Of a DNA stretch of 64,000 nt, positions 1 to 8,075 are shown in pieces (positions within the stretch are counted from its first letter, which is position 1; each line of letters opens with the position of its first letter). The translations under genes and the position numbers were made by a program. The notes under the pieces were generated by a model. It was not told where the DNA came from and made no database searches. It was given only the letters and a program-made list of their open reading frames with translations. Source of the DNA: Rhodocyclaceae bacterium (GTDB taxonomy: Bacteria > Pseudomonadota > Gammaproteobacteria > Burkholderiales > Rhodocyclaceae); the NCBI GenBank assembly GCA_020445765.1, contig JAGRFY010000016.1, positions 21,551-85,550 of the forward strand, written 5' to 3'.

Positions 1-1
1 C

Positions 2-139
2 TCGCTGGTGCTGCAATTGCTGTCCGACAGCAAGGCTTTTTCATCCGTGCGAAGCACGGGGCCGTTTTCTCGTGCCGCCAACGGTCGCGAGTCCTTCATG
101 TTCGAATTGCAGCTGGACGACAAGGGGTCCCGGCCTTGA
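2..139 (+). CDS. Type II secretion PilN/GspL-like protein, C-terminal end
   Basis: Only the last 45 codons are in the window, reading in frame from base 2 to the TGA at 137-139. The visible tail contains FSRAANGRESFMFELQLD, which resembles the end of a PilN/GspL-type inner-membrane assembly protein. The identification rests mainly on context, since GspM-like, GspC/N-like and GspD genes follow without gaps. The next gene overlaps this stop codon, so they form one operon. The start lies upstream of the window. Confidence 0.55.
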   Translation, partial: SLVLQLLSDSKAFSSVRSTGPFSRAANGRESFMFELQLDDKGSRP

Positions 140-696
140 ATCCCGCGATGATCCGCTGGCGGGCACACCTCGCGCTAGGCTCCATGGTGCTCGTCATTGC
201 CCTGATCGGATTGTCCGTCCTCGCCGCGCTGTGGCGGTCCTATGCCGACGCCAACGATGCTCTCGGCGCGCTCGAGCCCCGCTATGCGCGGCTTGCCGGG
301 CTGGCGCGGTCCGAGGAGCGATTGCGTGCCACCCTCGCCGAGGTCGAGCGGCGGGTTTCGGTGCTCGCCATCCCGAAGGAGGTCGAGTCATTGCGGGCGG
401 GTGCGGACTTGCAGCGCAAGGCGCGGGAATCGGCCGAATCCGCCGGTCTGCAGGTTGCGGCAAGCCAGATCTTCCCGGCACGCATGGAAGATGAACTCGA
501 ACGCATCTGGATCAGCCTGACGCTCAAGGGCGGCCTGGATCAGGTGCGTGCGTTCCTGCTCGCGCTGGCCATGCAGACGCCGCGCGTGCATGTGTCGATG
601 TTGACGATCCAGCCGGACAATCGTCGCCTCCGCGGTCGAAGCGGCCAGGATGTGCAGGTCTCGCTGGAAATCAGCCAGTTCAGGGTTCCACGCTGA
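136..696 (+). CDS. Type II secretion GspM-like inner-membrane protein
   Basis: A 186-residue bitopic protein. There is one membrane segment at about residues 17-38, a coiled-coil-prone stretch at about 40-95 and a small alpha/beta domain, the architecture of GspM/PilO proteins. These bind GspL and link the cytoplasmic ATPase to the periplasmic part of the type II secretion machine. A TTG at 136 overlapping the previous stop has AAGGGG 8 bases upstream. ATG 148 is the alternative start and loses four residues. The gene overlaps its downstream neighbour by one base. The family call comes from architecture and gene order, because primary sequence in this family is weakly conserved. Confidence 0.7.
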   Translation: MNPAMIRWRAHLALGSMVLVIALIGLSVLAALWRSYADANDALGALEPRYARLAGLARSEERLRATLAEVERRVSVLAIPKEVESLRAGADLQRKARESAESAGLQVAASQIFPARMEDELERIWISLTLKGGLDQVRAFLLALAMQTPRVHVSMLTIQPDNRRLRGRSGQDVQVSLEISQFRVPR

Positions 697-1355
697 TGAG
701 GCGGGCGCTGTTCTGGTTGATCGTCATCGACTTTTGCGCTGCGACGGGCGTCGGCGTACTGTGGACGGCCCCCGAGCCAGGGTGGGCGCCGCCGACATCG
801 ATCGTGCCGGAAATTCCGACGGTGGCCGAAGTCGAGACTTCCGAAGTCGGAATTGAGGCGGAAGGTCTCAAGAGCATGACCGAACGGCCGCTGTTCTTCG
901 CATCGCGCCGGCCGGAAGCGGAAGACGAGCCAGGCCCGGAAGTAGCCGTGGTTGAGCAAGAGGAAACGATCGACGTGTCGGGATTCTTCTCCTCGGCCGA
1001 TGGCTCGGCAGGAGCGATCCTGCGAGTCGACGGCGAGTCGCGGCGAGTGCTCCAAGGCGAGACCGTCGGCCGCTGGACGCTCGTCGCGGTCGATGGACTG
1101 ACGGCGGAATTGCGCGCCGATGACGGCACCTCGCGCCAACTCGAACTGGTGCGCGCCGAACAGCAGGAAGCTGCCGCCCGGCCGGCGGTACCGCCGATTG
1201 CGCAGCCAGCGCCCACTGGCAGGGCAGCCATCGGCGCACCGGCGCCGGCAGATGTCAAGGCGACGCGGGAGGCCTACCTCAAGGCCGTGGCTGCCGCCCG
1301 TGCCGCCAACCGTGCGGCACTGCGCGAGCGTCGCGGGGGCAACAGGAATCCATAG
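696..1355 (+). CDS. Type II secretion GspC/GspN-like periplasmic protein
   Basis: A 219-residue protein with an N-terminal membrane anchor (about residues 5-24). A motif ERPLFFASRRP (about residues 63-73) is typical of GspC/GspN-like proteins just before the homology region. A beta-rich stretch (about 93-150) follows, with a repeating GSAGAILRVDGESRRVLQGE pattern like an HR domain. The C-terminus is Ala/Arg-rich. Such proteins connect the inner-membrane platform to the secretin, which fits the gspD gene three bases downstream. No PDZ domain is present. Whether it is better named GspC, GspN or PilP-like cannot be settled here. Confidence 0.65.
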   Translation: MRRALFWLIVIDFCAATGVGVLWTAPEPGWAPPTSIVPEIPTVAEVETSEVGIEAEGLKSMTERPLFFASRRPEAEDEPGPEVAVVEQEETIDVSGFFSSADGSAGAILRVDGESRRVLQGETVGRWTLVAVDGLTAELRADDGTSRQLELVRAEQQEAAARPAVPPIAQPAPTGRAAIGAPAPADVKATREAYLKAVAAARAANRAALRERRGGNRNP

Positions 1356-1358
1356 GAC

Positions 1359-3704
1359 ATGAATCGACCGGATTTGACGATGAAATCGCTTCGGCGCGGC
1401 CTGCCCGTGCTGGTCAGTCTGCTGCTCGGCGCATGTGCGACGCCGCGCGGCGGCGACCCCGCCGCGGACCTTGCCGAACTGGCGGGCGGGGGCATGGCGG
1501 TGAGTGCCGGCGAATTGGCGTCGACCGGGATCCTGCCTTCTGGCGCGCTGGCCGAGGCACATGGCGCCGATGCGATCGCCGAGACTGGCCGTAGCGAACC
1601 CACGATCATCCGCGGTAACGATCAGGTGGTCCGCATGCCGGGGCGCAACACGCTTGAACCGCTGACCGGAGGCCCGGTATCGCTGCGTTTCGAGCAGGCG
1701 TCGATCACCGAAGTGGTGCATGCGGTGCTCGGCGACATCCTCGGCCTGGACTACACGATTCACCAACCGATCGCCGGCGACGTTACGCTGCACACGCGCA
1801 AGCCCCTGGCGCGCAAGGACGTCATGGCGGTGCTGGAGACCATGCTCCAGACCCACGGGCTGGCCCTCGTCAAGGATGGGCAGGGGCTCTATCACGTTGG
1901 GCGCCCGGAAGTGCTGAAGTCGATCGCGCCTGTGGTGCGCGGCCTGAGGTCCCTGCCCGCGGGCGAATCGCTGGTGATCGTCCCGCTGGACTATATCGGC
2001 GCCGCCGAGGTGGTCGAGATCCTCAAGCCGCTGGTGCCGCCCGAGGCCTTCGTGCGGGTCGATACGGTGCGCAACCTTCTCTTGCTCTCCGGTTCGCGCA
2101 ACCAGATCGAGGGCTGGCTGGACATCGTCGAGATTTTCGACGTCGACCTGTTGAAGGGGATGTCGGTCGGGCTGTTCCCGCTCGAGTACGTTTCCGTCGA
2201 AGATGTCGCGACCGCGCTGAAGATGATTTCCACCGGCGCGGCGCCGGAAGCTCGCCAGAATGCGCGGACGTCGTCGACGGCCCCCGGCGAGAGCGGGGTC
2301 GCAGCGCTCGGCGCCCGCGGTGCCGCCGCCGCGGCCGAGGCGGTCGGCGGCACGCCTTCGCCGCTGGGCGGGATGCTGAAGATCCTGCCGATCGAGAATC
2401 TCAACGCGGTGCTGGTGGTGACGCCGAAGGCTGCCTATCTGGACAAGGCCCGTGAATGGATCGAGGCCCTTGATCGTCCGGATGCCGATGGCGGTGCCGC
2501 GCTATTTGTATACCCGGTGAAGAATGGCTCTGCCCGGCACCTGGCCGACCTGCTGAACGGGATCTTCGGCTCCGGCGGCACCTCTGGGGCAGTGGCACGC
2601 GACGATGGCGTTGCGCCGGGACTGGCGTCGAGTAGTTCATCGACCGGTGCCGACTCTGCCGGCGGTGCGAGTGGTGGATCGACCGGTCTTCTCGGCGGCA
2701 TGGGGTCGCGCACCGGCGCTTCCCGCGGCACCAGCGCCTTCGGCAGCAGTTCGAGGAAGCGCGACAGCCGCCAGCAGGTGTCGAGCGTCGCCTTGGGCGA
2801 GGGTGTGCGCATCGTCGCAGACGGCAATCAGAACGCGCTGCTGATCTATGCGCCACGTGCCGACTACGCCAGGATCGAATCTGCCTTGCGCAAGCTCGAC
2901 GTCGCCACCGCGCAGGTATTGATCGAGGCCAGCATCATCGAGGTGACGTTGCGCGACCAGCTCGAGTACGGGTTGCAGTGGTTCTTCACCAATAACGTCA
3001 AGGGCCACGGCTGGAGCGGTACCGGTGTGCTGTCGACGACGGACAGCGGCACGATCGCGGCCGGCGGCTCGGGATTCACCTACACGGTCGCCAATCCCTT
3101 CGGCGACATCGCCGCCAAATTGCGGTTGCTGGCCGACAAGAGTCTGATCAACGTCATCTCCTCTCCCTCGTTGATGGTGCTCGACAATCAGACCGCCGAG
3201 ATCCAGGTCGGCGACCAGCAGCCGGTGAAGACCGTATCCACCGCATCGTCCACAACGGGTATCACGACCGAGTCGATCGAATACAAGGACACCGGCGTGC
3301 ATCTGACCGTCACCCCGTCGATCAATGCCGGCAACATGATCACGATGGAGTTGCAGCAGAGCATCACGGACATCGGAGACCCGGAGCCGGCGACCGGGCA
3401 GCGCCCGTTTCTCGAGCGCAGCATCAGCAGCCGGGTCGCCGTGCGCTCTGGCGAAACCATCGTCCTGGGGGGCTTGATCAAGAACAACAAGAGCTCCGGG
3501 CGCGAGGGCGTGCCCGTGTTGCACGACCTGCCACTGATCGGCGATCTGTTCGGCACCTCGACCGTCAACACGGATCGTACCGAGCTGATCGTGATGATCA
3601 CGCCGCGTGTGGTGCGCACGGAACAGGATGTACGGGCGGTTGGGCGCGAACTTCGTGATCGGATGAAGACGCTCGATACGCTGGAGGGCATCGAGTCGCG
3701 ATGA
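1359..3704 (+). CDS. gspD: Type II secretion outer-membrane secretin GspD
   Basis: A 781-residue secretin that forms the outer-membrane channel of type II secretion. A lipoprotein-type signal with lipobox LLGAC lies near residues 23-27. N0 is at about 105-175, and N1-N3 repeats lie at about 200-265, 268-365 and 378-515. N3 carries a long Gly/Ser-rich insertion at about 410-475. The secretin domain runs from about 483 to the end, with the VEIN-type segment VLIEASIIEV and the late signature GETIVLGGLI, then LPLIGDLFG. ATG 1359 is used; ATG 1380 also remains possible. The stop overlaps an ATG of the next reading frame. The ATPase and pseudopilin genes must lie elsewhere. Confidence 0.93.
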   Translation: MNRPDLTMKSLRRGLPVLVSLLLGACATPRGGDPAADLAELAGGGMAVSAGELASTGILPSGALAEAHGADAIAETGRSEPTIIRGNDQVVRMPGRNTLEPLTGGPVSLRFEQASITEVVHAVLGDILGLDYTIHQPIAGDVTLHTRKPLARKDVMAVLETMLQTHGLALVKDGQGLYHVGRPEVLKSIAPVVRGLRSLPAGESLVIVPLDYIGAAEVVEILKPLVPPEAFVRVDTVRNLLLLSGSRNQIEGWLDIVEIFDVDLLKGMSVGLFPLEYVSVEDVATALKMISTGAAPEARQNARTSSTAPGESGVAALGARGAAAAAEAVGGTPSPLGGMLKILPIENLNAVLVVTPKAAYLDKAREWIEALDRPDADGGAALFVYPVKNGSARHLADLLNGIFGSGGTSGAVARDDGVAPGLASSSSSTGADSAGGASGGSTGLLGGMGSRTGASRGTSAFGSSSRKRDSRQQVSSVALGEGVRIVADGNQNALLIYAPRADYARIESALRKLDVATAQVLIEASIIEVTLRDQLEYGLQWFFTNNVKGHGWSGTGVLSTTDSGTIAAGGSGFTYTVANPFGDIAAKLRLLADKSLINVISSPSLMVLDNQTAEIQVGDQQPVKTVSTASSTTGITTESIEYKDTGVHLTVTPSINAGNMITMELQQSITDIGDPEPATGQRPFLERSISSRVAVRSGETIVLGGLIKNNKSSGREGVPVLHDLPLIGDLFGTSTVNTDRTELIVMITPRVVRTEQDVRAVGRELRDRMKTLDTLEGIESR

Positions 3705-3757
3705 CGGCGCGCGGCTGCCTGCCGCGGCTTGTCGAACTTGGGAGCAAGGAGTTGGCA

Positions 3758-4201
3758 ATGATTTGGAGTGCACATGGACTTCGGCATGCGTTGGCGTACA
3801 AGCCGGGCCGCGGCTCGCTCGTGGCGGCCTGCGCGTGCCTGCTGGTCCAGGCCTGTGCAGCGCCGGGCGAACCACGCAGTGCAGAGGAGATCGTTCGCGA
3901 ACGGTCACAATCCCGCTGGGATGCCCGGCTTGCAAGCGATTTGCAGACTGCTTATAGTTACGCCTCGCCCGCGTATCGGTCAGCATTCGACTTGAAGGCA
4001 TTCGAACAGCGATTCGGTATGGGGCTTGCCCACTGGCAGAGTGCGAACGTCACCAGCGTGGTCTGTCGGGAGTCGGTTTGCGATGTCGTGGTGCATATCA
4101 CCTACACCACGCCGCTTCAGGAAGGTCGAGTGTTGAGCAGTGATCTCAAAGAACGGTGGGTCCTGGAAGAAGATCAATGGTGGATCCACCTCAAGGTCTG
4201 A
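3758..4201 (+). CDS. Small putative lipoprotein of unknown function
   Basis: A predicted 147-residue exported lipoprotein. A hydrophobic stretch ends in a lipobox-like LVQAC at about residues 28-32 and is followed by a soluble domain with WDARLASDLQTAYSYASPAYR. The soluble part resembles an NTF2-like fold in its spacing of aromatic residues, but this is only an impression. The frame is open from ATG 3701, overlapping the gspD stop. ATG 3758 is preferred because AGCAAGGAG precedes it by 5 bases and the signal peptide fits. It follows gspD in the same direction, so it may be co-transcribed. A role in secretin assembly is possible but unproven. Confidence 0.65.
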   Translation: MIWSAHGLRHALAYKPGRGSLVAACACLLVQACAAPGEPRSAEEIVRERSQSRWDARLASDLQTAYSYASPAYRSAFDLKAFEQRFGMGLAHWQSANVTSVVCRESVCDVVVHITYTTPLQEGRVLSSDLKERWVLEEDQWWIHLKV

Positions 4202-4310
4202 GTTGGCGCGCCGATAACCGGTAGCAATTCAGCATTCGTCTGCGACGCTGTGGCGATGCCATGACGAGGTGTTGCAAATTTCCAACGACTGACGGGAAGT
4301 GGCGCGACCG

Positions 4311-4338
4311 TTGGTTGTTTTGGCTAGGAGCCTATGCT
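4311..4338 (+). promoter_or_regulatory. Candidate sigma-70 promoter of the 598-residue exported protein gene
   Basis: TTGGTT at 4311-4316 and TATGCT at 4333-4338 are separated by 16 bases. Transcription would start near 4345 and leave a leader of about 60 bases. The leader contains two CTAACT copies (near 4378 and 4391) and a strong AAGGAG ribosome site just before ATG 4407. The rest of the 205-base gap before the gene shows no reading frame of note. Confidence 0.45.
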
Positions 4339-4406
4339 AGTGTCCCGCTCGCTGGTGTATTCCTAAACCACGTTGCGCTAACTTAAGGCTAACTAAGGAG
4401 TCTTCG

Positions 4407-6203
4407 ATGAAGAAAAAGCTTATCGCTGTTGGTATCGCAGCGACCCTGGGTGCGATGTCCGGTGTGGCTGGCGCTGCCATGCAAATGAATCAAGGCGGCC
4501 TCGGCAACATCACCGTGCTGCCGTACTACAGCGCCCAGAACGGCAACAACACGCTGATCTCGATCACCAACACCGATACGACCAACGGCAAGGTGGTCAA
4601 GGTGCGCTTCCGTGGTGCCGAGTGGTCGGACGACGTGTTCGACTTCCAGATCTTCCTGTCGCCGGGCGACGTCTGGACCGGCGCTGTCGTCGCGAATGGT
4701 ACCGTTGCCAAGCTCGAGGCTGCTGACGACAATACCTGCACGCTGCCGGCTTCCGTCGGTTCCGCTTCCGGCAACAACTTCATCACCAGCCGCCTGTGGG
4801 ACAACCCGGGTACCGGCACGATGGAGGGCTACATCGAAGTGATCACCATGGCGAACATTCCGCCGACGATCACGACCGCTGCGCCGGTGACCACCGCCGC
4901 TGCCAACGCCCAAGGTCTTCCGAACAGCACGACGTTTGCTGCCGCGACCTACCCGAACCCGCTGTATACCGCCATCAAGCACGTCAACGGCGTGGCGCCC
5001 TGCACCTCGGCCGTGCTGACCGGCCTGCTGCAGGACAACCAAGTCTACGACTATGCCACCGGTGACGGCGGCACGGGCGACGGTGACGACCGCGCTGACT
5101 TCGTGGCCAACAGCTACACCGACCAGGCGCTGTGGCTGACCGCCCCGACCCAGCAGTCGCTGATGACCCACGCCGTGGTCATCAATATCGACGGTTCCAA
5201 GGCCTACACCTTCCCGGCCACCGCCATGGACACCACCGGCGCGACGGTCAAGCAGTATTTCCGTCAGTCGAACGACGGCATCACCTTCAATGAGGCCGAC
5301 TTCCAGGATCTGACGCAGGACCGCATCTTCTACCCGAGCAACACCACCGCCGCCCAGATCACCAGCGCCACCAATGGCGCCCTGATCTCCGACGTGGATG
5401 GCGGCGCCGCGGGTGTGGGCACCGGCCTGCCGATGTTCCAGTTCGACATGCCGGACCTGTCGACGCCGATGGAAACCGTCGGTGGCTACGTCGCCGCGGA
5501 CATCAACGGTACGGCCGTTCCCGACTCCGCCGCTCGCGAGCAGCGCGACTTCGTGCTGGCCGTCATGCAGAAAGCCGGTGTCGTGACCGAGTACTTCACC
5601 GACCAGAGCCTGAACGGTGCCACCGACGTGGTCATGAACCAGCCGATCCGTCGCTTCTTCTACTGGTACGGCATCGACACCGCCACCGACACCACCCCGA
5701 CGACCATCGGCCACGCCACCATCAACAGCGTGACCTACAACGTCTACGGTGAGACCGGTTCGGTGTACCAGCCGCTGCTGGGTGCGTCGAACGCGATTCC
5801 GGTGACCGGCGCGACCTTCTACGATCGTGAAGAGCAGACCAACGTCACCACCACCGACATCGTGATCTCCCCGCAGCTGCCGGGCCAGACCACCACCTAC
5901 TTCCTGCAGGGCGAGGTCGCCGTGTGGAGCCTGAACACCGCGGGCGGCGCAACCGCTGCCACCGGTGCCGAGCTGACCACGCTGGCCGTGTCGGTGCCGG
6001 GTGACTACACTGCCGGTTGGGGCAACATCAGCACCACTTCCGATCTGGCCGCTACTCGTGGTGGTACGCTGGCTGGCGGTGGCGCGACCTTCGCCACCGA
6101 GGGTCAGCTGCCGGTGATCGGCTTCACCGCAATGAACGTGTTCAACGCCGCTGCTGGCGCCGCCGGTACCAACTACGGTATGGCCCTGCCGCTGCGCTAC
6201 TAA
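4407..6203 (+). CDS. Exported, probably abundant surface or secreted protein of unknown function
   Basis: A 598-residue protein with a clear Sec signal peptide (MKKKLIAVGIAATLGAMSGV, cleaved near AGA-A at residue 24). It is rich in Thr, Ala, Gly, Asn and Asp and poor in Cys (two at about residues 111 and 197) and Lys. Predicted beta content is high and there is no membrane segment after the signal. Codons are almost restricted to one or two per amino acid, unlike neighbouring genes, which suggests very high expression. It has its own promoter and a strong terminator. A surface-layer-like or adhesin-like role is plausible. Its position after gspD raises the possibility that it is a type II substrate. 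No catalytic motif was recognised. Confidence 0.7.
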   Translation: MKKKLIAVGIAATLGAMSGVAGAAMQMNQGGLGNITVLPYYSAQNGNNTLISITNTDTTNGKVVKVRFRGAEWSDDVFDFQIFLSPGDVWTGAVVANGTVAKLEAADDNTCTLPASVGSASGNNFITSRLWDNPGTGTMEGYIEVITMANIPPTITTAAPVTTAAANAQGLPNSTTFAAATYPNPLYTAIKHVNGVAPCTSAVLTGLLQDNQVYDYATGDGGTGDGDDRADFVANSYTDQALWLTAPTQQSLMTHAVVINIDGSKAYTFPATAMDTTGATVKQYFRQSNDGITFNEADFQDLTQDRIFYPSNTTAAQITSATNGALISDVDGGAAGVGTGLPMFQFDMPDLSTPMETVGGYVAADINGTAVPDSAAREQRDFVLAVMQKAGVVTEYFTDQSLNGATDVVMNQPIRRFFYWYGIDTATDTTPTTIGHATINSVTYNVYGETGSVYQPLLGASNAIPVTGATFYDREEQTNVTTTDIVISPQLPGQTTTYFLQGEVAVWSLNTAGGATAATGAELTTLAVSVPGDYTAGWGNISTTSDLAATRGGTLAGGGATFATEGQLPVIGFTAMNVFNAAAGAAGTNYGMALPLRY

Positions 6204-6234
6204 TCGTTCGACCTGGCTGTTCGCAGCCAATGGC

Positions 6235-6266
6235 AAAGGCGGGCTTCGGCCCGCCTTTGTTTTTTT
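6235..6266 (+). terminator. Strong intrinsic terminator after the exported protein gene
   Basis: A perfect 10-base stem (AAAGGCGGGC / GCCCGCCTTT) with a TTCG tetraloop at 6235-6258 is followed by G and seven T residues. It ends the single-gene unit 4407-6203, 32 bases after the stop codon. Confidence 0.93.
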
Positions 6267-6289
6267 CAATTTCTGACGAACCGTAGCCG

Positions 6290-7198
6290 ATGAACAAACT
6301 GTTACGATGGCTCGCGACGGCAAGCTTGGTGATGGCGGCAAATGCGGCACTGGCGGCGGACGACGCGGTGTTGGCCGAATCCCCGCAGGCGACAGTGACG
6401 CAGGCCGACCTCGAAGCCGAACTGGGCAATGTTCCTGCTGCCCAGCTGGAACAACTCAAGCAACAGCCGAACGTCGCCGAGAAGCTCGTCGGTGACATCC
6501 ACCTGCGGCGTCGGCTGGCTGCACGTGCCGAGGCGGCCGGCATGGCCGATGAGTCGAAGACGCTCGCGACGTTGAAGCTGCTGCGCGAACGCGTCCTCGC
6601 AAGCGCCTATCTGCGTCGGCTGGAAAGCGAGGCGATCTCCCCCGACGTGGTCGCCAGGCTGGCGGAAAGCGAATACCGCGCCCAGCCCGAGCGTTTTCAG
6701 CGCGACGAAGAGGTCCATGTTCGGCATATCCTGGTGAAGACGAACGCCTGTGACGAAGACCGGGGACGCGGCAAGCTCGAGGCCTTGCGTCAGCGCGCTT
6801 TGGGCGGGGAGTCGTTCGCCGACCTGGCAAAGGAATTTTCCGAGGATCCGGGATCGGCCGCAAAAGGTGGGGATCTCGGCTTCGTGCCGCGCGGCAAGAC
6901 CGTCAAGCCGTTCGAGGATGCAGCTTTCGCCCTGAAGGATGTGGGTGAACTCTCGGAGGTCGTGGAATCGCAGTTCGGCTTTCATCTGATTCGCCTCGAG
7001 GCGCGCCGCTCGGCGGGCATCGTGCCGTTCGCAGAGGCGAAGGACGGCCTGCAGCGGGAACTCGCGGCACGCCTGCGCGCCGCAGCGCGCATGAAGGCCC
7101 TGGAAGCGATGAACGCGGAGGACAGTCCCGTCCTCGATACGCATCGCATCATGCAGGACATTGAAGGCCTGGCTGCCTCCGAACCGGGCGAAGAGTGA
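6290..7198 (+). CDS. Periplasmic parvulin-type peptidyl-prolyl isomerase
   Basis: A 302-residue PpiC/SurA-like foldase. The signal peptide is MNKLLRWLATASLVMAANAALA. An N-terminal helical chaperone-like region (about residues 30-140) is followed by one rotamase domain (about 143-240) with VRHILVK, FADLAKEFSEDPGSAAKGGD, LGFVPRGK and VESQFGFHLIRL, the usual parvulin blocks. It should assist folding of exported proteins, and its position directly after an abundant exported protein fits that role. It starts 24 bases after the terminator, so it either uses its own promoter or readthrough. Confidence 0.9.
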   Translation: MNKLLRWLATASLVMAANAALAADDAVLAESPQATVTQADLEAELGNVPAAQLEQLKQQPNVAEKLVGDIHLRRRLAARAEAAGMADESKTLATLKLLRERVLASAYLRRLESEAISPDVVARLAESEYRAQPERFQRDEEVHVRHILVKTNACDEDRGRGKLEALRQRALGGESFADLAKEFSEDPGSAAKGGDLGFVPRGKTVKPFEDAAFALKDVGELSEVVESQFGFHLIRLEARRSAGIVPFAEAKDGLQRELAARLRAAARMKALEAMNAEDSPVLDTHRIMQDIEGLAASEPGEE

Positions 7199-7283
7199 AC
7201 GGGCGCCTGCCGGCGAATGGCCGGCACTCGAGGTGTGCCGGCGGTTGCTGCTAGCCGACCAGGCAAAGGCTCGATCCCCGCCG

Positions 7284-8072
7284 ATGATGACACCCACAAG
7301 ATCCGGATCCCACGGGCAATTGTTCGCCGAACTGCTGCGCCGGGAAATCAGCAATCGCTATGTCGGCAGCGTGTTCGGCGGCGTCTGGGCCGTCATGCAG
7401 CCGTTGTTTCAACTGGCGATCTACAGCTTCGTCTTCCGGGTAATCTTTGCGGTCCGCTTCCCGGAGCTCGAGCAACACAGCTTCACGACCTTCGTCGCCT
7501 GTGCCCTATGGCCGTGGATGGCCTTTCAGGAGGGGCTGCAGCGCGGTACGCATGCCATCGCGGGCAATGCGAGCCTGATCAAGAAGGTGGCATTTCGCCG
7601 CGAATTGCTCGTGCTGGCTGCCGTCTGCGCGATATTTCTGGTGCATCTGGCCGGCTTCGCGGTGGTGCTCGCCGGGTTGCTGGCAATCGGTGAACCGATC
7701 CATCTCGCCGCCTTGCCGGTGGTTCTTCTGGGCTGGGCGGTGATGTTCGTCTTCAGTTGCGGGCTGGCATTCTTCACGGCCTCCCTGCAAGTCTTCCTCA
7801 AGGACGTCGAGCACGTGCTGGCGCCGGTACTGATGGTGATGTTCTACGCCACTCCGGTCCTCTATCCGCTGTCGCGGGTGCCCGCGCCCTATGATTCCCT
7901 GATGGCCCTGAATCCCGCCGCCCACGTCCTCGAGGACATTCGAGCGGCGCTGATGCGCGGAGAGTGGGCCGTCGGCGAGTTGGCTGTGCTGTTCGCGCTT
8001 GCCCTATGCGTTGCGGCGGGGTGCAAGCTGATATTCAATCGACTGGCGCCCTATTTCGAGGATTTTGCCTAG
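7284..8072 (+). CDS. ABC-2 type polysaccharide export permease (Wzm/KpsM/TagG family)
   Basis: A 262-residue integral membrane protein with about six membrane segments. The N-terminal LLRREISNRYVGSVFGGVWAVMQPLFQL is characteristic of polysaccharide/polyol-phosphate exporters. It pairs with the Wzt-like ATPase four bases downstream to move a finished glycan, usually on undecaprenyl diphosphate, across the inner membrane. The open frame extends upstream over the isomerase gene, but ATG 7284 begins where family members normally start. ATG 7287 is equally possible. Confidence 0.9.
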   Translation: MMTPTRSGSHGQLFAELLRREISNRYVGSVFGGVWAVMQPLFQLAIYSFVFRVIFAVRFPELEQHSFTTFVACALWPWMAFQEGLQRGTHAIAGNASLIKKVAFRRELLVLAAVCAIFLVHLAGFAVVLAGLLAIGEPIHLAALPVVLLGWAVMFVFSCGLAFFTASLQVFLKDVEHVLAPVLMVMFYATPVLYPLSRVPAPYDSLMALNPAAHVLEDIRAALMRGEWAVGELAVLFALALCVAAGCKLIFNRLAPYFEDFA

Positions 8073-8075
8073 GGT

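Noticed and set aside
2637-4001. A 454-codon minus-strand frame over gspD and the lipoprotein gene
   Set aside because: Composition (His, Arg, Gln, Gly) is typical of an antisense shadow. The plus-strand secretin is unmistakable.
4389-6350. A 653-codon open frame on the minus strand across the exported protein gene
   Set aside because: It is Gly/Arg/His/Val-rich, is the antisense shadow of a strongly codon-biased GC-rich gene, and has no ribosome site or recognisable domain.
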